Of a stretch of DNA of 33,991 nt, positions 16,455 through 24,842 are shown one piece after another. The DNA is from JBGTIS01 sp041745535 (GTDB lineage Bacteria > Bacteroidota > Bacteroidia > Cytophagales > Cyclobacteriaceae). How positions within the stretch are numbered: the first letter of the stretch is position 1; each line of letters opens with the position of its first letter. The notes under the pieces are model-generated. The model did not search any database, was not told the origin of the DNA, and was given only the letters and a program-made list of their open reading frames with translations. Both the position numbers and the translations under genes were made by a program. The stretch covers positions 1-33,991 of the forward strand of contig JBGTIS010000056.1 in the NCBI GenBank assembly GCA_041745535.1, read 5' to 3'.

Positions 16455-17864
16455 TTAATAGGCATTTTTTTCTCCTCTAAGGGCATTCCAAACTGTAAAG
16501 AATATTATTTTAATATCAAGGGTAAGGCTCCAGTTTTCCAGATACCAATTATCAAGCATTACTCTGGCGGCCATTTGTTCGGTTTCTTTAGTTTCTCCCC
16601 TGTATCCCTTTATTTGAGCATATCCTGTGATTCCTGAAGTAATAAAATGTCGTATTTTAAAATCGCTGATAATTTCTGAATATTCTTCTGTATGTTTTAA
16701 CATGTGAGGACGAGGCCCAACTACAGACATATCTCCAATAAGTACATTGAAGAATTGAGGAAATTCATCCAAGCTGGTTTTTCTTAAAATAGCTCCTATT
16801 TTAGTAATACGGGCATCATTTTTTTCAGCTTGCTTGCTATTGGCCTCTGAATTAACGGTCATGGTTCTGAATTTGTAACACACAAAAGGTTTACCGTTTC
16901 TACCAGTACGTAATTGTTTGAAAAAAACAGGTCCTTTAGAATTTAATTTAATTAAAACAGCTATAACAGGTAAAAGAATGGGGAATATGAACAATATTAC
17001 TCCCAGAGAAAAGAAAATGTCGAAGGTGCGTTTAACCTGTCGATTAAAAAAGAATCGTAGTGGTTCTTTTCTAGGAGTCAGAATAGGTATTTTTCCATCA
17101 TCGTAAAGCCGTGCGTCCAGTTTTTTATATCTGAACCCTTCAAAATCCTGCACAACTCCGAAATGTATGAAATTGTCATCGGCAAACCGCGACAGGTCTT
17201 TTACGCATTCAGAATTGTTTGATAAAGTATAGTATATTTCATCGATATCCTCACGAATACAAAAGCTCTTGATATCATCTAAATTTCCTTTGATTTCATT
17301 TTTTTCATGATAAGTTTCAAATGTTTCATCAAAGAAACCTTTTACGTTATAAGCAAGGGTTTTATCCTTTTTAAAAAATTCTGATAGTTCTTTTCCACGA
17401 GGTGTATAACCTACAATAATTACGTTTTTCCTATTAAATTCCAGACTTTCAAAATATCTGTAGAGTTCTAACAATAAGAATTTGGAAAGAATAATTAATA
17501 GCAAAGCCACTGAGTAAATCCTTATTAGGAAATCAAGCGGATAATTATACACCTTGAATGTGAAAAGATATATAGATATTATAAATACATGAAATAAAAA
17601 CCCAACTAAAGAGCTTAACAGTATTTTTCTGAATCTTAGCAGATTTTCAACTTTATAAATATCAGCGAATAGGCCAGCTACTATCCATGATAAAATGGAA
17701 ATAACACAGAGAGAAAGATAGGGGCTGCTCAAATATTGCCCTAGTCCGTTCAATACATACATAGATTTAAATGCGGCAACAATCATAAGCGCATCTACAA
17801 TCATAAGCGCAAGTACTGAAAACTGAGAATAATAACTTTTTTTAAACTTACCTGACAGAATCAT
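16455..17864 (-). CDS. Exopolysaccharide polyprenyl glycosylphosphotransferase (WcaJ-like)
   Basis: Initiates exopolysaccharide synthesis by moving a sugar-1-phosphate (often glucose-1-P) from its nucleotide to undecaprenyl phosphate. The 469 residues have four N-terminal membrane segments (about 15-130), a Rossmann-like middle domain with VIIVGYTPRGKEL, a re-entrant membrane helix (about 280-305) preceded by KRTFDIFFS, and the catalytic domain. Catalytic-domain motifs are CYKFRTM, KTSLDEFPQFFNVL (Asp-Glu pair) and SVVGPRPHMLKHTEEYSE. The C-terminus includes GITGYAQIKGYRGET. All key residues are present. It heads the trio, followed by the dehydrogenase 68 bp later. No TAnnTTTG element is found in its long upstream region. 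Confidence 0.92.
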   Translation of the reverse strand: MILSGKFKKSYYSQFSVLALMIVDALMIVAAFKSMYVLNGLGQYLSSPYLSLCVISILSWIVAGLFADIYKVENLLRFRKILLSSLVGFLFHVFIISIYLFTFKVYNYPLDFLIRIYSVALLLIILSKFLLLELYRYFESLEFNRKNVIIVGYTPRGKELSEFFKKDKTLAYNVKGFFDETFETYHEKNEIKGNLDDIKSFCIREDIDEIYYTLSNNSECVKDLSRFADDNFIHFGVVQDFEGFRYKKLDARLYDDGKIPILTPRKEPLRFFFNRQVKRTFDIFFSLGVILFIFPILLPVIAVLIKLNSKGPVFFKQLRTGRNGKPFVCYKFRTMTVNSEANSKQAEKNDARITKIGAILRKTSLDEFPQFFNVLIGDMSVVGPRPHMLKHTEEYSEIISDFKIRHFITSGITGYAQIKGYRGETKETEQMAARVMLDNWYLENWSLTLDIKIIFFTVWNALRGEKNAY

Positions 17865-18440
17865 ATCAGAATATCAACATCTATATTGTTTAAACTAATA
17901 CTGTGTTAAACATGTATTTGCAATAGTTGCGTATCAAAAAATTGCAAAACTTTATTAAAATTGTTGTAAATATAAATATAATCTTATTATTTATCAATAA
18001 CTTTTAAAAACTTTGTCAATATTTTTTTTTAAAAGCTCGCATTTCTTACATAAGAAGAATATTAGTAAGAAAAAGTTGTAAACTTATTAATTCTATTTCT
18101 CAATATTTTTTGAAGCTAGATTTGCATCCTGAGTTTAGAATAGCATTTAACCTGTGAAAGGCTCTTTTAAATTTTAATTCTGAAGCCTAAATGTTGTTTA
18201 AGTTAAAAATAAAATTTAAATATGCATATTTTGTATTTCAATTATGATTCAACTTTACTAAGCATATAATTTTATTATCAGAGAAATTGTATGTTTAAAA
18301 AATGAGATCAAAACACACATACGCTGAACTCACTTTGTTTCCCATAATTTAATAAAAATTCTAATAGATCATTTAACATGATCAATAAAGTTATAAGGGA
18401 AGAAAAATAAGAAAACAACTTATTAGCTGTTAAGACAAAT
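17865..18440. other. Long AT-rich non-coding region upstream of the exopolysaccharide operon
   Basis: No open reading frame, tRNA or strong hairpin is seen in this stretch. It is markedly AT-rich. A TTGCAA motif occurs twice near 17929 and 17943, and an 8-bp inverted repeat TTTCTTAC/GTAAGAAA lies near 18042-18072. It probably holds the promoter and a long leader for the minus-strand operon. I could not identify a promoter for that operon by the usual consensus. Confidence 0.5.
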
Positions 18441-18474
18441 AAAAACCGTCAATACCAAGGTAAAGACGGTTTTT
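18441..18474 (-). terminator. Intrinsic terminator downstream of tRNA-Met
   Basis: The arms AAAAACCGTC (18441-18450) and GACGGTTTTT (18465-18474) pair perfectly around a 14-nt loop. The outer A/T runs supply a T tract in either direction. It begins only 4 bp past the tRNA 3' end on the minus strand. Confidence 0.8.
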
Positions 18475-18477
18475 GTG

Positions 18478-18551
18478 TAGCGAGAACGGGAGTTGAACCC
18501 GTGACCTCAGGGTTATGAATCCTGCGCTCTAACCATCTGAGCTATCTCGCC
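18478..18551 (-). tRNA. tRNA-Met (anticodon CAT), elongator type
   Basis: A full cloverleaf: acceptor GGCGAGA with TCTCGCT (G1-U72 wobble), T8-A9, D stem GCTC/GAGC, anticodon loop TTCATAA with CAT at 18515-18517, and T arm GGGTTCAACTCCC. Discriminator A; CCA is not encoded. The acceptor has no C1-A72 mismatch and the anticodon stem lacks the three G-C pairs of initiator tRNA, so I call it elongator. A lysidine-modified tRNA-Ile is unlikely from the body sequence but is not excluded. Confidence 0.95.
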
Positions 18552-18574
18552 TTATTTTAGGGCTTGCGAATTTA

Positions 18575-18582
18575 CAAATATA
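18575..18582 (-). promoter_or_regulatory. Candidate -7 element for tRNA-Met
   Basis: Minus-strand TATATTTG (perfect TAnnTTTG) lies 24 bp before the tRNA 5' end. No matching -33 TTG at the expected spacing. Confidence 0.4.
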
Positions 18583-18706
18583 GAAATGAATCCCAACCAT
18601 ATTGCTTAAGAAATTATCATAACTTCATTAGATTCTGGTTGCCAGTCTGTTAAATTTATAATACCTTGTAAGAAAACCTTGTCAAACGGATAAGTATTAT
18701 ACACCC

Positions 18707-19102
18707 ATGGGAAATCATAAATTTATTGCTGAGTTTGAAATAAACGCTTCGTCTAAAATGATCTTTCCTTATCTTAATACGCCTAGCGGATTAGCTCAAT
18801 GGTTTGCCGATGACGTAATGGTAGACGAAGATAAAGTATTTAATTTTATTTGGGATCATCAGGATCACAAGGCCCGTTTAGCTGCACAAAAAATGAATCA
18901 CTATGTTAAATTTGAGTTCTTATCAAATAACAATAGCGATAAAACTTCTGATAGCGCACATATTGAACTTCGACTTGAAACCAATGAACTTACTAATACT
19001 ACCTTTCTCCGGGTGCTAGATTGTTCTGAAGAAGATGAAGAAGAATTGTACGAAATATGGAAAAATATCGTATATAACTTGAAAGAGATTGTAGGGGGAT
19101 AA
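18707..19102 (+). CDS. START-like (AHSA1/SRPBCC-fold) domain protein, Bacteroidota type
   Basis: A single-domain, 131-residue cytoplasmic protein. It opens with HKFIAEFEINASSKMIFPYL and has SGLAQWFADDV (27-37), typical of the helix-grip fold's first helices. A very acidic loop (SEEDEEELYEIW) leads into the C-terminal helix. This family is widely conserved in Bacteroidota as a START-like protein and often sits beside a LptF/G-type permease gene, as here (91 bp upstream). Its ligand and role are unknown. There is no signal peptide. Start at ATGGGAAAT is the only reasonable choice. Confidence 0.85.
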   Translation: MGNHKFIAEFEINASSKMIFPYLNTPSGLAQWFADDVMVDEDKVFNFIWDHQDHKARLAAQKMNHYVKFEFLSNNNSDKTSDSAHIELRLETNELTNTTFLRVLDCSEEDEEELYEIWKNIVYNLKEIVGG

Positions 19103-19193
19103 ACCTCATTATTCCTGATTTTTGGTTTTTCTGGTGGAAAATTTTTGAACTCCTCATCAAGCCGGGACGTTACAGGTACTACAGCCTGAAATC

Positions 19194-20978
19194 ATGAAAA
19201 AAATAGATACATTTTTAATAAAAACCTTTGTAGGTCCGTTTATTTTAACTTTTGTTGTCGTCGTATTTATTCTGCTTACCCAATATATGCTGAAATACTT
19301 TGATGACTTTGTAGGAAAAGGATTGGGCTTTGAAGTGTTTGCTGAGTTACTTACCTATTTTAGTATTAACATGACGCCGGTAGCATTACCTCTGGCGATT
19401 TTGCTTTCTTCCTTAATGACATTTGGCAATTTAGGTGAGCATTCCGAGCTTACTGCCATTAAGGCTTCTGGCGTGTCGCTTTTAAGAGCACTTAACCCGC
19501 TGTTCCTTTTTGTGCTTGTAATTGCTTTTCTGGGTTTTCTCTCCAATAATTATGTAGTGCCACGGGCTAACCTGAAAGCCTATAGCCTGTTGTATGATAT
19601 CAAGCAGAAAAAACCTTCACTCGATTTACAGGAAGGGGTATTTTATGCTGGAATAAAAGGTTACCGCATCAAGGTAAATGAAAAATTGCCTGATGACGAA
19701 ACTATTAAGGATATTATTATTTACGACCATACCCAGGGATCAGGTAATACTAAAGTTATTCTGGCCGATTCCGGTAAAATGTATACGATTGGCCAGGACC
19801 GGTACCTAATCCTTGAATTATTTAATGGTAACAATTATCAGGAATCTGGTTTAAGTAATAGCGCAAGAAGAAGTTCGAATGATAATCCGCAATACGTCAG
19901 AACTCATTTTATAGAAAGTAAACTCAGATTTGACCTGGCCGATTTTGCTATGAAACGCACCGATGTGGAGTTGTTTGCGCAGCATCGCAAAATGAAAAAT
20001 ATGCGAGAGCTAAACCAGGATATTGATTCTATGGAAGTACAAAAGGAGGAAATATCTGTCCAGGCATTTTCTACTTCATTGCAATCCTATACCTACCACC
20101 TAAAAGATGGAAGCATTCAGGCGCCAAAGCTTCCTGTTCCTGCAACACCTTACGATACATTTAACACCAGTTCGGTAAGTAGTGCTGCCATTGAGCATAC
20201 GCGGGCTGCCAGTAGTTTGTCGAGTATACCGGAGAGTAGGGTACATAGTAATAATATGCCGTTAAGCAATACCAGCGTTGTTAGCCGGCCAGATACTACA
20301 GGCATTTTTAAAAACAGGAAGTCTATCAATGCTTTGAAAGCCGAAGCCGAACCAAAACCTGATCCTGCTGAAAAGAATCGGGATTCTACCCGGTTCCAAC
20401 CACAAAACCCACCATTTCCCTCAGTCACGGAATATGATACAGCCCTGATTGACCAAATAGATCGTGAGAGTGAAAATCAGGATAAAATGCGCCAAGCCAT
20501 TGAGAAATCATTAACGCAATGCCGGTATATTAAAAGTAAAATTGAAATTGAAGCAAAAAAAACGGAGAATCTGAATGCTGAAATCAACAAACATGAAATT
20601 GAGAGAGGAAAAAAAATTACTCAAGCAATTTCCTGTATTATTATGTTCTTAATTGGCGCCCCGCTGGGCGCTATTATCAAACGCGGCGGATTGGGAATTC
20701 CCGTGTTGGTTTCAATCAGCTTTTTTATTGTTTTTTATGTATTAACTATTACCAGCGAAAAATGGGCAAACGAAAATATTATTGCTCCCACGCTAGCTAA
20801 CTGGATTCCTAATATAATTTTGCTACCATTTGGTATCGTGTTTTTAATGCAGGCCCGCATTGATGCCCGCATTTTTGAAACAGATTTTTACAGGGTGCTT
20901 ATCGATAGAATCAAGCAAAAACTGATTGTTTTAAAGAACGCACATAAATTATCAAATGTTAGTTCCGCGGAAAAATAA
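19194..20978 (+). CDS. LptF/LptG-family permease (lipopolysaccharide export)
   Basis: An inner-membrane permease subunit of the LPS transport system, working with the LptB ATPase to pass LPS to the periplasmic bridge. Three N-terminal membrane segments (about 12-32, 55-75, 102-120) include the conserved cytoplasmic GEHSELTAIKASGVS (81-95). The periplasmic beta-jellyroll part follows. Three C-terminal segments (about 480-560) have MFLIGAPLGAIIKRGGLG. At 594 aa it is far longer than proteobacterial LptF/G (about 360). The surplus is a Ser/Thr/Pro-rich segment of about 135 residues (287-422) followed by a helical stretch rich in Glu/Lys. Whether it acts as LptF, LptG or a homodimer cannot be told. 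Confidence 0.9.
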   Translation: MKKIDTFLIKTFVGPFILTFVVVVFILLTQYMLKYFDDFVGKGLGFEVFAELLTYFSINMTPVALPLAILLSSLMTFGNLGEHSELTAIKASGVSLLRALNPLFLFVLVIAFLGFLSNNYVVPRANLKAYSLLYDIKQKKPSLDLQEGVFYAGIKGYRIKVNEKLPDDETIKDIIIYDHTQGSGNTKVILADSGKMYTIGQDRYLILELFNGNNYQESGLSNSARRSSNDNPQYVRTHFIESKLRFDLADFAMKRTDVELFAQHRKMKNMRELNQDIDSMEVQKEEISVQAFSTSLQSYTYHLKDGSIQAPKLPVPATPYDTFNTSSVSSAAIEHTRAASSLSSIPESRVHSNNMPLSNTSVVSRPDTTGIFKNRKSINALKAEAEPKPDPAEKNRDSTRFQPQNPPFPSVTEYDTALIDQIDRESENQDKMRQAIEKSLTQCRYIKSKIEIEAKKTENLNAEINKHEIERGKKITQAISCIIMFLIGAPLGAIIKRGGLGIPVLVSISFFIVFYVLTITSEKWANENIIAPTLANWIPNIILLPFGIVFLMQARIDARIFETDFYRVLIDRIKQKLIVLKNAHKLSNVSSAEK

Positions 20979-21058
20979 ATTATAAAATTTGTGTAATAAC
21001 CAGAGAATTGCCCGAGAAAATACCATATGTAAACCTCCTTTTTGGCATGGGGTATTAG

Positions 21059-21090
21059 TTTGTTAAAGTCATTCAATGTAATTACATTTG
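21059..21090 (+). promoter_or_regulatory. Promoter of rpsO
   Basis: TTTG at 21059-21062, a 20-bp spacer, then TACATTTG at 21083-21090. This is a full match to the Bacteroidota primary-sigma consensus. Predicted start of transcription is about 21096, giving a leader of some 25 nt. Confidence 0.7.
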
Positions 21091-21120
21091 CGCTCAGTTT
21101 TAACATTATTTTAACTAAGC

Positions 21121-21396
21121 ATGTATTTAACAAAGGAAAAGAAACAAGAGTTATTTGAGAATCATGGTCGGTTAAAGTCTAAATCTGATACAGGTTCACC
21201 TGAATCACAAATCGCACTTTTTACCCATCGGATTACGCATCTTACCCAACATCTACAGACTAACAAAATGGACCATTCAACCAGACTAGGTCTTTTGAAA
21301 TTGGTGGGTAAAAGGAAGAGATTACTAGAGTATTTACACAAGAAAGATATAGAAAGGTACAGAGCTATTATCGCTGAATTAAATCTTAGAAAGTAA
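21121..21396 (+). CDS. rpsO: 30S ribosomal protein S15
   Basis: A primary rRNA-binding protein of the small subunit that contacts the three-way junction and helix of the 16S central domain and nucleates S6/S18 binding. The 91 residues contain the family signature: DTGSPESQIALFTHRITHLT (23-42), DHSTRLGLLKLVGKRKRLL (51-69) and YLHKKDIERYRAII. Length is standard. It is transcribed from a strong promoter match and followed by a long terminator hairpin before pnp, so pnp likely has its own promoter or depends on read-through. Confidence 0.98.
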   Translation: MYLTKEKKQELFENHGRLKSKSDTGSPESQIALFTHRITHLTQHLQTNKMDHSTRLGLLKLVGKRKRLLEYLHKKDIERYRAIIAELNLRK

Positions 21397-21413
21397 AAGT
21401 TTAACAATAATGT

Positions 21414-21462
21414 CAAAGGGAATCCGCCACATTGCGGATTCCCTTTGTGTTTATGCTTTTTT
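21414..21462 (+). terminator. Intrinsic terminator of rpsO
   Basis: A perfect 14-bp stem (21414-21427 with 21434-21447) has the loop CACATT and is followed by TGTTTATGCTTTTTT. The T run is displaced by about nine bases, so termination may be partial, which would let some transcripts reach pnp. Confidence 0.8.
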
Positions 21463-21604
21463 ACGGGTGTTGTTATTTAGGTTAACAACTAAATTGCGCA
21501 TTACATTTTGAGTGAAATATTTCTATAGCCTGCACATTTCGCTAAAAACAGATTCTTTGATATTCGTTATGAGTCAGGCCGTTCACAGATAATTATTTAA
21601 TCTT

Positions 21605-23734
21605 ATGCAATTCAACATTATTACTAAAGAAATTTTTTTTGAAGATGGAAGAAAAATCACCATCGAGACCGGAAAACTGGCAAGGCAGGCTGATGGAGCT
21701 GTAGTTGTTAAAATGGGAGATACCATGGTACTTGCCACAGTAGTTTCTAATACCGAAGCGGCAGAAGGAGTGGACTTTCTTCCTATGTCAGTTGACTATC
21801 AGGAGAAATTCGCGGCAGCAGGTCGTATCCCAGGCGGGTTTATCAAAAGGGAAGGAAGATTATCCGATCATGAAATATTGGTCTCCAGATTAGTAGATCG
21901 GGTATTACGCCCCATTTTTCCTGATGATTACCATGCTGAAACCCAGGTTAATATTCAGCTTATCTCATCCGATAAAGAAGTAATGCCTGATGCTTTGGCT
22001 GCTCTGGCTGCCTCTTCTGCCCTGGCTGTGTCGGATATTCCTTTTAACGGACCTATTTCCGAAGTAAGAGTAATTAAAAAAGACGGCCAATATATTGTTA
22101 ACCCCACTACTACTGACATGAAAGGGGCCGATTTAGATTTGATTGTGGGAGCCTCTTACGATAATATTCTGATGGTAGAAGGTCAATCAAAGGAAGTTTC
22201 TGAAGAAGATATGCTCGAGGCTATTAAAGCTGCTCATGAGGTTATTAAAAAACAATGTGTGGCGCAACAAGAGCTTACTGAAGCAATAGGTAAAACCCAG
22301 AAACGGGAATATTCTCATGAAAACCATGATGAGGAACTCAAAAAGCAGTTATCAGAGTTGGCCTATGAGCAGTATTATGAAATAGCAAAGCAAGCGCACC
22401 CAAAGAACATACGGAAAGAAGCATTTGATAAGATCAAACAAGATTATCTTGATAACTTACCCGAAGACCATACAATTGATCTTTATTTGGTAAGTAAGTA
22501 TTTTAAAGAAATACAAAAAAAAGCTGCCAGAAATTTAGTATTACAGGAAAAAGTTCGGCTCGATGGAAGAAAGCTGGACGAAATCAGGCCAATTACAAGT
22601 GAGGTAAATTATTTGCCAACAGCGCATGGCTCAGCGGTGTTTACCCGTGGCGAAACTCAGTCACTTACCACCATTACCCTAGGTACTAAATTGGATGAAC
22701 AAACCATTGATGGCGCTGTAATTAGCGGAAGTTCCAAATTTATTCTTCACTATAATTTCCCTGGTTTTTCTACCGGAGAAGTCAGGCCGAACCGTGGCCC
22801 TGGCCGCAGAGAGGTAGGTCATGGAAACCTGGCTATGCGTGCTTTAAAGCCTGTTATTCCAACCGATGAGGATAATCCTTTTACCATCCGGGTGGTGTCT
22901 GATATTCTGGAATCTAATGGTTCCTCATCAATGGCTACGGTATGTGCAGGCTCATTGGCATTAATGGATGCAGGTATACAAATTAAAGCTCCCGTTTCCG
23001 GTATTGCTATGGGCATGATTTCCGATAGCGAAACCAAAGAATTTGCTATACTTTCTGATATTTTAGGCGATGAAGACCACCTGGGCGATATGGACTTTAA
23101 AGTTACCGGTACCCGCAAAGGTATAACCGCCTGCCAGATGGATATTAAAGTAGAGGGCCTTTCTTACGATGTGCTTCGTCAGGCGCTGCAACAGGCTAAT
23201 GATGGCCGTATGCACATTTTAAATGAAATGGAAAAAACCATCGCAACGCCTAATGCCGATCTGAAACCCAATGCACCGCGTTCTAATATCATACGAATTG
23301 AAAAAGATATGATTGGCGCTATTATTGGCCCTGGAGGAAAAGTGGTTCAGGAAATTCAGAGAGAGTCTGGAGCGACTATTGTAATAGAAGAAATAGACAA
23401 TAAAGGAGTTGTTAATATTTATGCTACAGACCAGCAGGCGATGGACAAAGCAACCAAAATGGTTAAAGATATTGTGGCGGTTCCTATCATAGGTGAGGTT
23501 TATGAAGGAAAAGTAAAATCTATTATGCCATTTGGCGCATTTATTGAGTTTATGCCGGGCAAAGAAGGACTTTTACACATATCAGAAATAAAGTGGGAAC
23601 GTTTAGAGAATATGGAAGGTGTATTGGAAGTTGGGGAAGAGATTAAAGTTAAACTGACCGACGTTGATAAAAAAAGCGGCAAATTCAGACTTTCCAGAAA
23701 AGTGTTAATACTAAAGCCTGAAAAAAAGAACTGA
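21605..23734 (+). CDS. pnp: Polyribonucleotide nucleotidyltransferase (PNPase)
   Basis: A phosphorolytic 3'-5' exoribonuclease and RNA-turnover enzyme, trimeric, cytoplasmic. The 709 residues show two RNase PH domains (about 5-145 and 318-540), the linking helical domain, a KH domain with IIGPGGKVVQEIQ (near 571-583), and a C-terminal S1 domain from about 628 (GEVYEGKVKSIMPFGAFIEF). The second PH domain has PGFSTGEVRPNRGPGRREVG and SNGSSSMATVCAGSLALMDAG, covering the phosphate- and RNA-binding active site. It is complete, with standard length. rpsO-pnp order is the common bacterial arrangement. Confidence 0.98.
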   Translation: MQFNIITKEIFFEDGRKITIETGKLARQADGAVVVKMGDTMVLATVVSNTEAAEGVDFLPMSVDYQEKFAAAGRIPGGFIKREGRLSDHEILVSRLVDRVLRPIFPDDYHAETQVNIQLISSDKEVMPDALAALAASSALAVSDIPFNGPISEVRVIKKDGQYIVNPTTTDMKGADLDLIVGASYDNILMVEGQSKEVSEEDMLEAIKAAHEVIKKQCVAQQELTEAIGKTQKREYSHENHDEELKKQLSELAYEQYYEIAKQAHPKNIRKEAFDKIKQDYLDNLPEDHTIDLYLVSKYFKEIQKKAARNLVLQEKVRLDGRKLDEIRPITSEVNYLPTAHGSAVFTRGETQSLTTITLGTKLDEQTIDGAVISGSSKFILHYNFPGFSTGEVRPNRGPGRREVGHGNLAMRALKPVIPTDEDNPFTIRVVSDILESNGSSSMATVCAGSLALMDAGIQIKAPVSGIAMGMISDSETKEFAILSDILGDEDHLGDMDFKVTGTRKGITACQMDIKVEGLSYDVLRQALQQANDGRMHILNEMEKTIATPNADLKPNAPRSNIIRIEKDMIGAIIGPGGKVVQEIQRESGATIVIEEIDNKGVVNIYATDQQAMDKATKMVKDIVAVPIIGEVYEGKVKSIMPFGAFIEFMPGKEGLLHISEIKWERLENMEGVLEVGEEIKVKLTDVDKKSGKFRLSRKVLILKPEKKN

Positions 23735-23772
23735 TCTGAGCTTTACTTTTGGAACTAAAAAAAGACTTCTGC

Positions 23773-23801
23773 TTGTTCATAATTTACGTTCAATACTTTT
23801 A
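23773..23801 (+). promoter_or_regulatory. Candidate promoter of rpoD
   Basis: TTG at 23773-23775, an 18-bp spacer and TACTTTTA at 23794-23801, one mismatch from TAnnTTTG. It is 21 bp from the start codon, so the leader would be short. Confidence 0.35.
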
Positions 23802-23821
23802 CACTCAAAAATTTTTACTGA

Positions 23822-24685
23822 ATGAGGCAACTTAAGATTAGTAAACAAATTACTAATAGAGAAAGTCAATCGTTAGACAAATACCTGCAGGAAATTGGGA
23901 AAGTTGACTTATTAACTCCTGATGAAGAAGTTGACCTGGCCAAACGTATTCGCGAAGGAGATCAGCTTGCTTTGGAAAAACTTACAAAAGCTAATCTTCG
24001 ATTTGTTGTCTCTGTAGCAAAACAATATCAGAATCAGGGTCTTACCCTGGGAGATTTGATTAACGAAGGTAATTTAGGCTTAATTAAGGCTGCTCAGCGA
24101 TTCGATGAAACCAGAGGATTCAAATTTATTTCTTATGCGGTATGGTGGATTCGCCAGTCTATTCTACAGGCTTTGGCCGAACAATCCCGAATTGTTCGCT
24201 TACCCTTGAACCGGGTAGGATCGCTGAACAAAATTTCCAAAACATTTTCTGAACTGGAGCAAAAGTTTGAACGTGAACCTTCTCCTGAAGAACTGGCCGA
24301 AGTGCTGGATGTAACTACCAGCGAAATTGTGGATACCATGAAAATTTCAGGTCGCCATGTGTCGGTAGATGCTCCTTTCGTACAAGGTGAGGAAAATTCG
24401 TTACTAGATGTACTTGAAAACGATCTGGATGAAACTCCCGATTCAGCCCTGATCAACGATTCATTGAGAAGAGAAGTACAACGGGCACTTTCAACCCTTA
24501 CCCAGCGCGAAGCGGATGTAATAGCTTTATACTTTGGCCTCAATGGAGAACATGCCATGACGCTAGAAGAAATTGGTGAAAAATTCAGCCTTACTCGCGA
24601 AAGGGTTCGGCAGATTAAAGAAAAGGCTATCAGAAGATTAAGGCACACTTCCAGAAGTAAAGCATTGAAACCTTATTTAGGATAA
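23822..24685 (+). CDS. rpoD: Primary RNA polymerase sigma factor RpoD (Bacteroidota type)
   Basis: Directs RNA polymerase to housekeeping promoters. The 287-residue form lacks region 1.1 and the long non-conserved insert of proteobacterial sigma-70, as is normal in Bacteroidota. Regions in order: 1.2 (SLDKYLQEIGKVDLLTPDEE, 17-36), 2 with NLRFVVSVAKQYQNQG and RGFKFISYAVWWIRQSIL (98-115), 3 (EREPSPEELAEVLDV) and 4.2 with TLEEIGEKFSLTRERVRQIKEKA. Its expected target, TTG-N19-TAnnTTTG, is found at several places in this same window. The gene follows pnp by 87 bp and ends in an intrinsic terminator. Confidence 0.97.
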   Translation: MRQLKISKQITNRESQSLDKYLQEIGKVDLLTPDEEVDLAKRIREGDQLALEKLTKANLRFVVSVAKQYQNQGLTLGDLINEGNLGLIKAAQRFDETRGFKFISYAVWWIRQSILQALAEQSRIVRLPLNRVGSLNKISKTFSELEQKFEREPSPEELAEVLDVTTSEIVDTMKISGRHVSVDAPFVQGEENSLLDVLENDLDETPDSALINDSLRREVQRALSTLTQREADVIALYFGLNGEHAMTLEEIGEKFSLTRERVRQIKEKAIRRLRHTSRSKALKPYLG

Positions 24686-24706
24686 ATTTTCCTTGCTGAA
24701 GAAATG

Positions 24707-24735
24707 AAAGGTCTCTAAATTTGAGGCCTTTTTTT
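24707..24735 (+). terminator. Intrinsic terminator of rpoD
   Basis: A 9-bp stem (24707-24715 with 24723-24731, one G-T pair) with a 7-nt loop, running straight into T at 24729-24735. Confidence 0.8.
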
Positions 24736-24842
24736 ATGAACTTTCTTTACAGGGAAACTGTATCTGAAAAAAAACTTTCATATATTTTGCTCGTTTCAAT
24801 AGTAGTACCCATATAAGATTATTAAAAAAATACTTAAAAATA

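Noticed and set aside
18042..18072. Inverted repeat TTTCTTAC/GTAAGAAA as a terminator or small RNA
   Set aside because: Short AT-rich arms with a 15-base loop are expected by chance in such sequence.
20150..20428. Minus-strand 92-codon frame inside the LPS permease gene
   Set aside because: It is antisense to a well-supported coding sequence and has no domain features.
21019..21056. Hairpin between the LPS permease and rpsO (AATACC/GGTATT arms)
   Set aside because: The stem has an internal mismatch and no T tract, and it lies upstream of the rpsO promoter, so it is neither a good terminator nor an S15 leader element.
21502..21510. TACATTTTG as the pnp promoter
   Set aside because: The spacing inside the element is one base too long and no -33 partner is clear.
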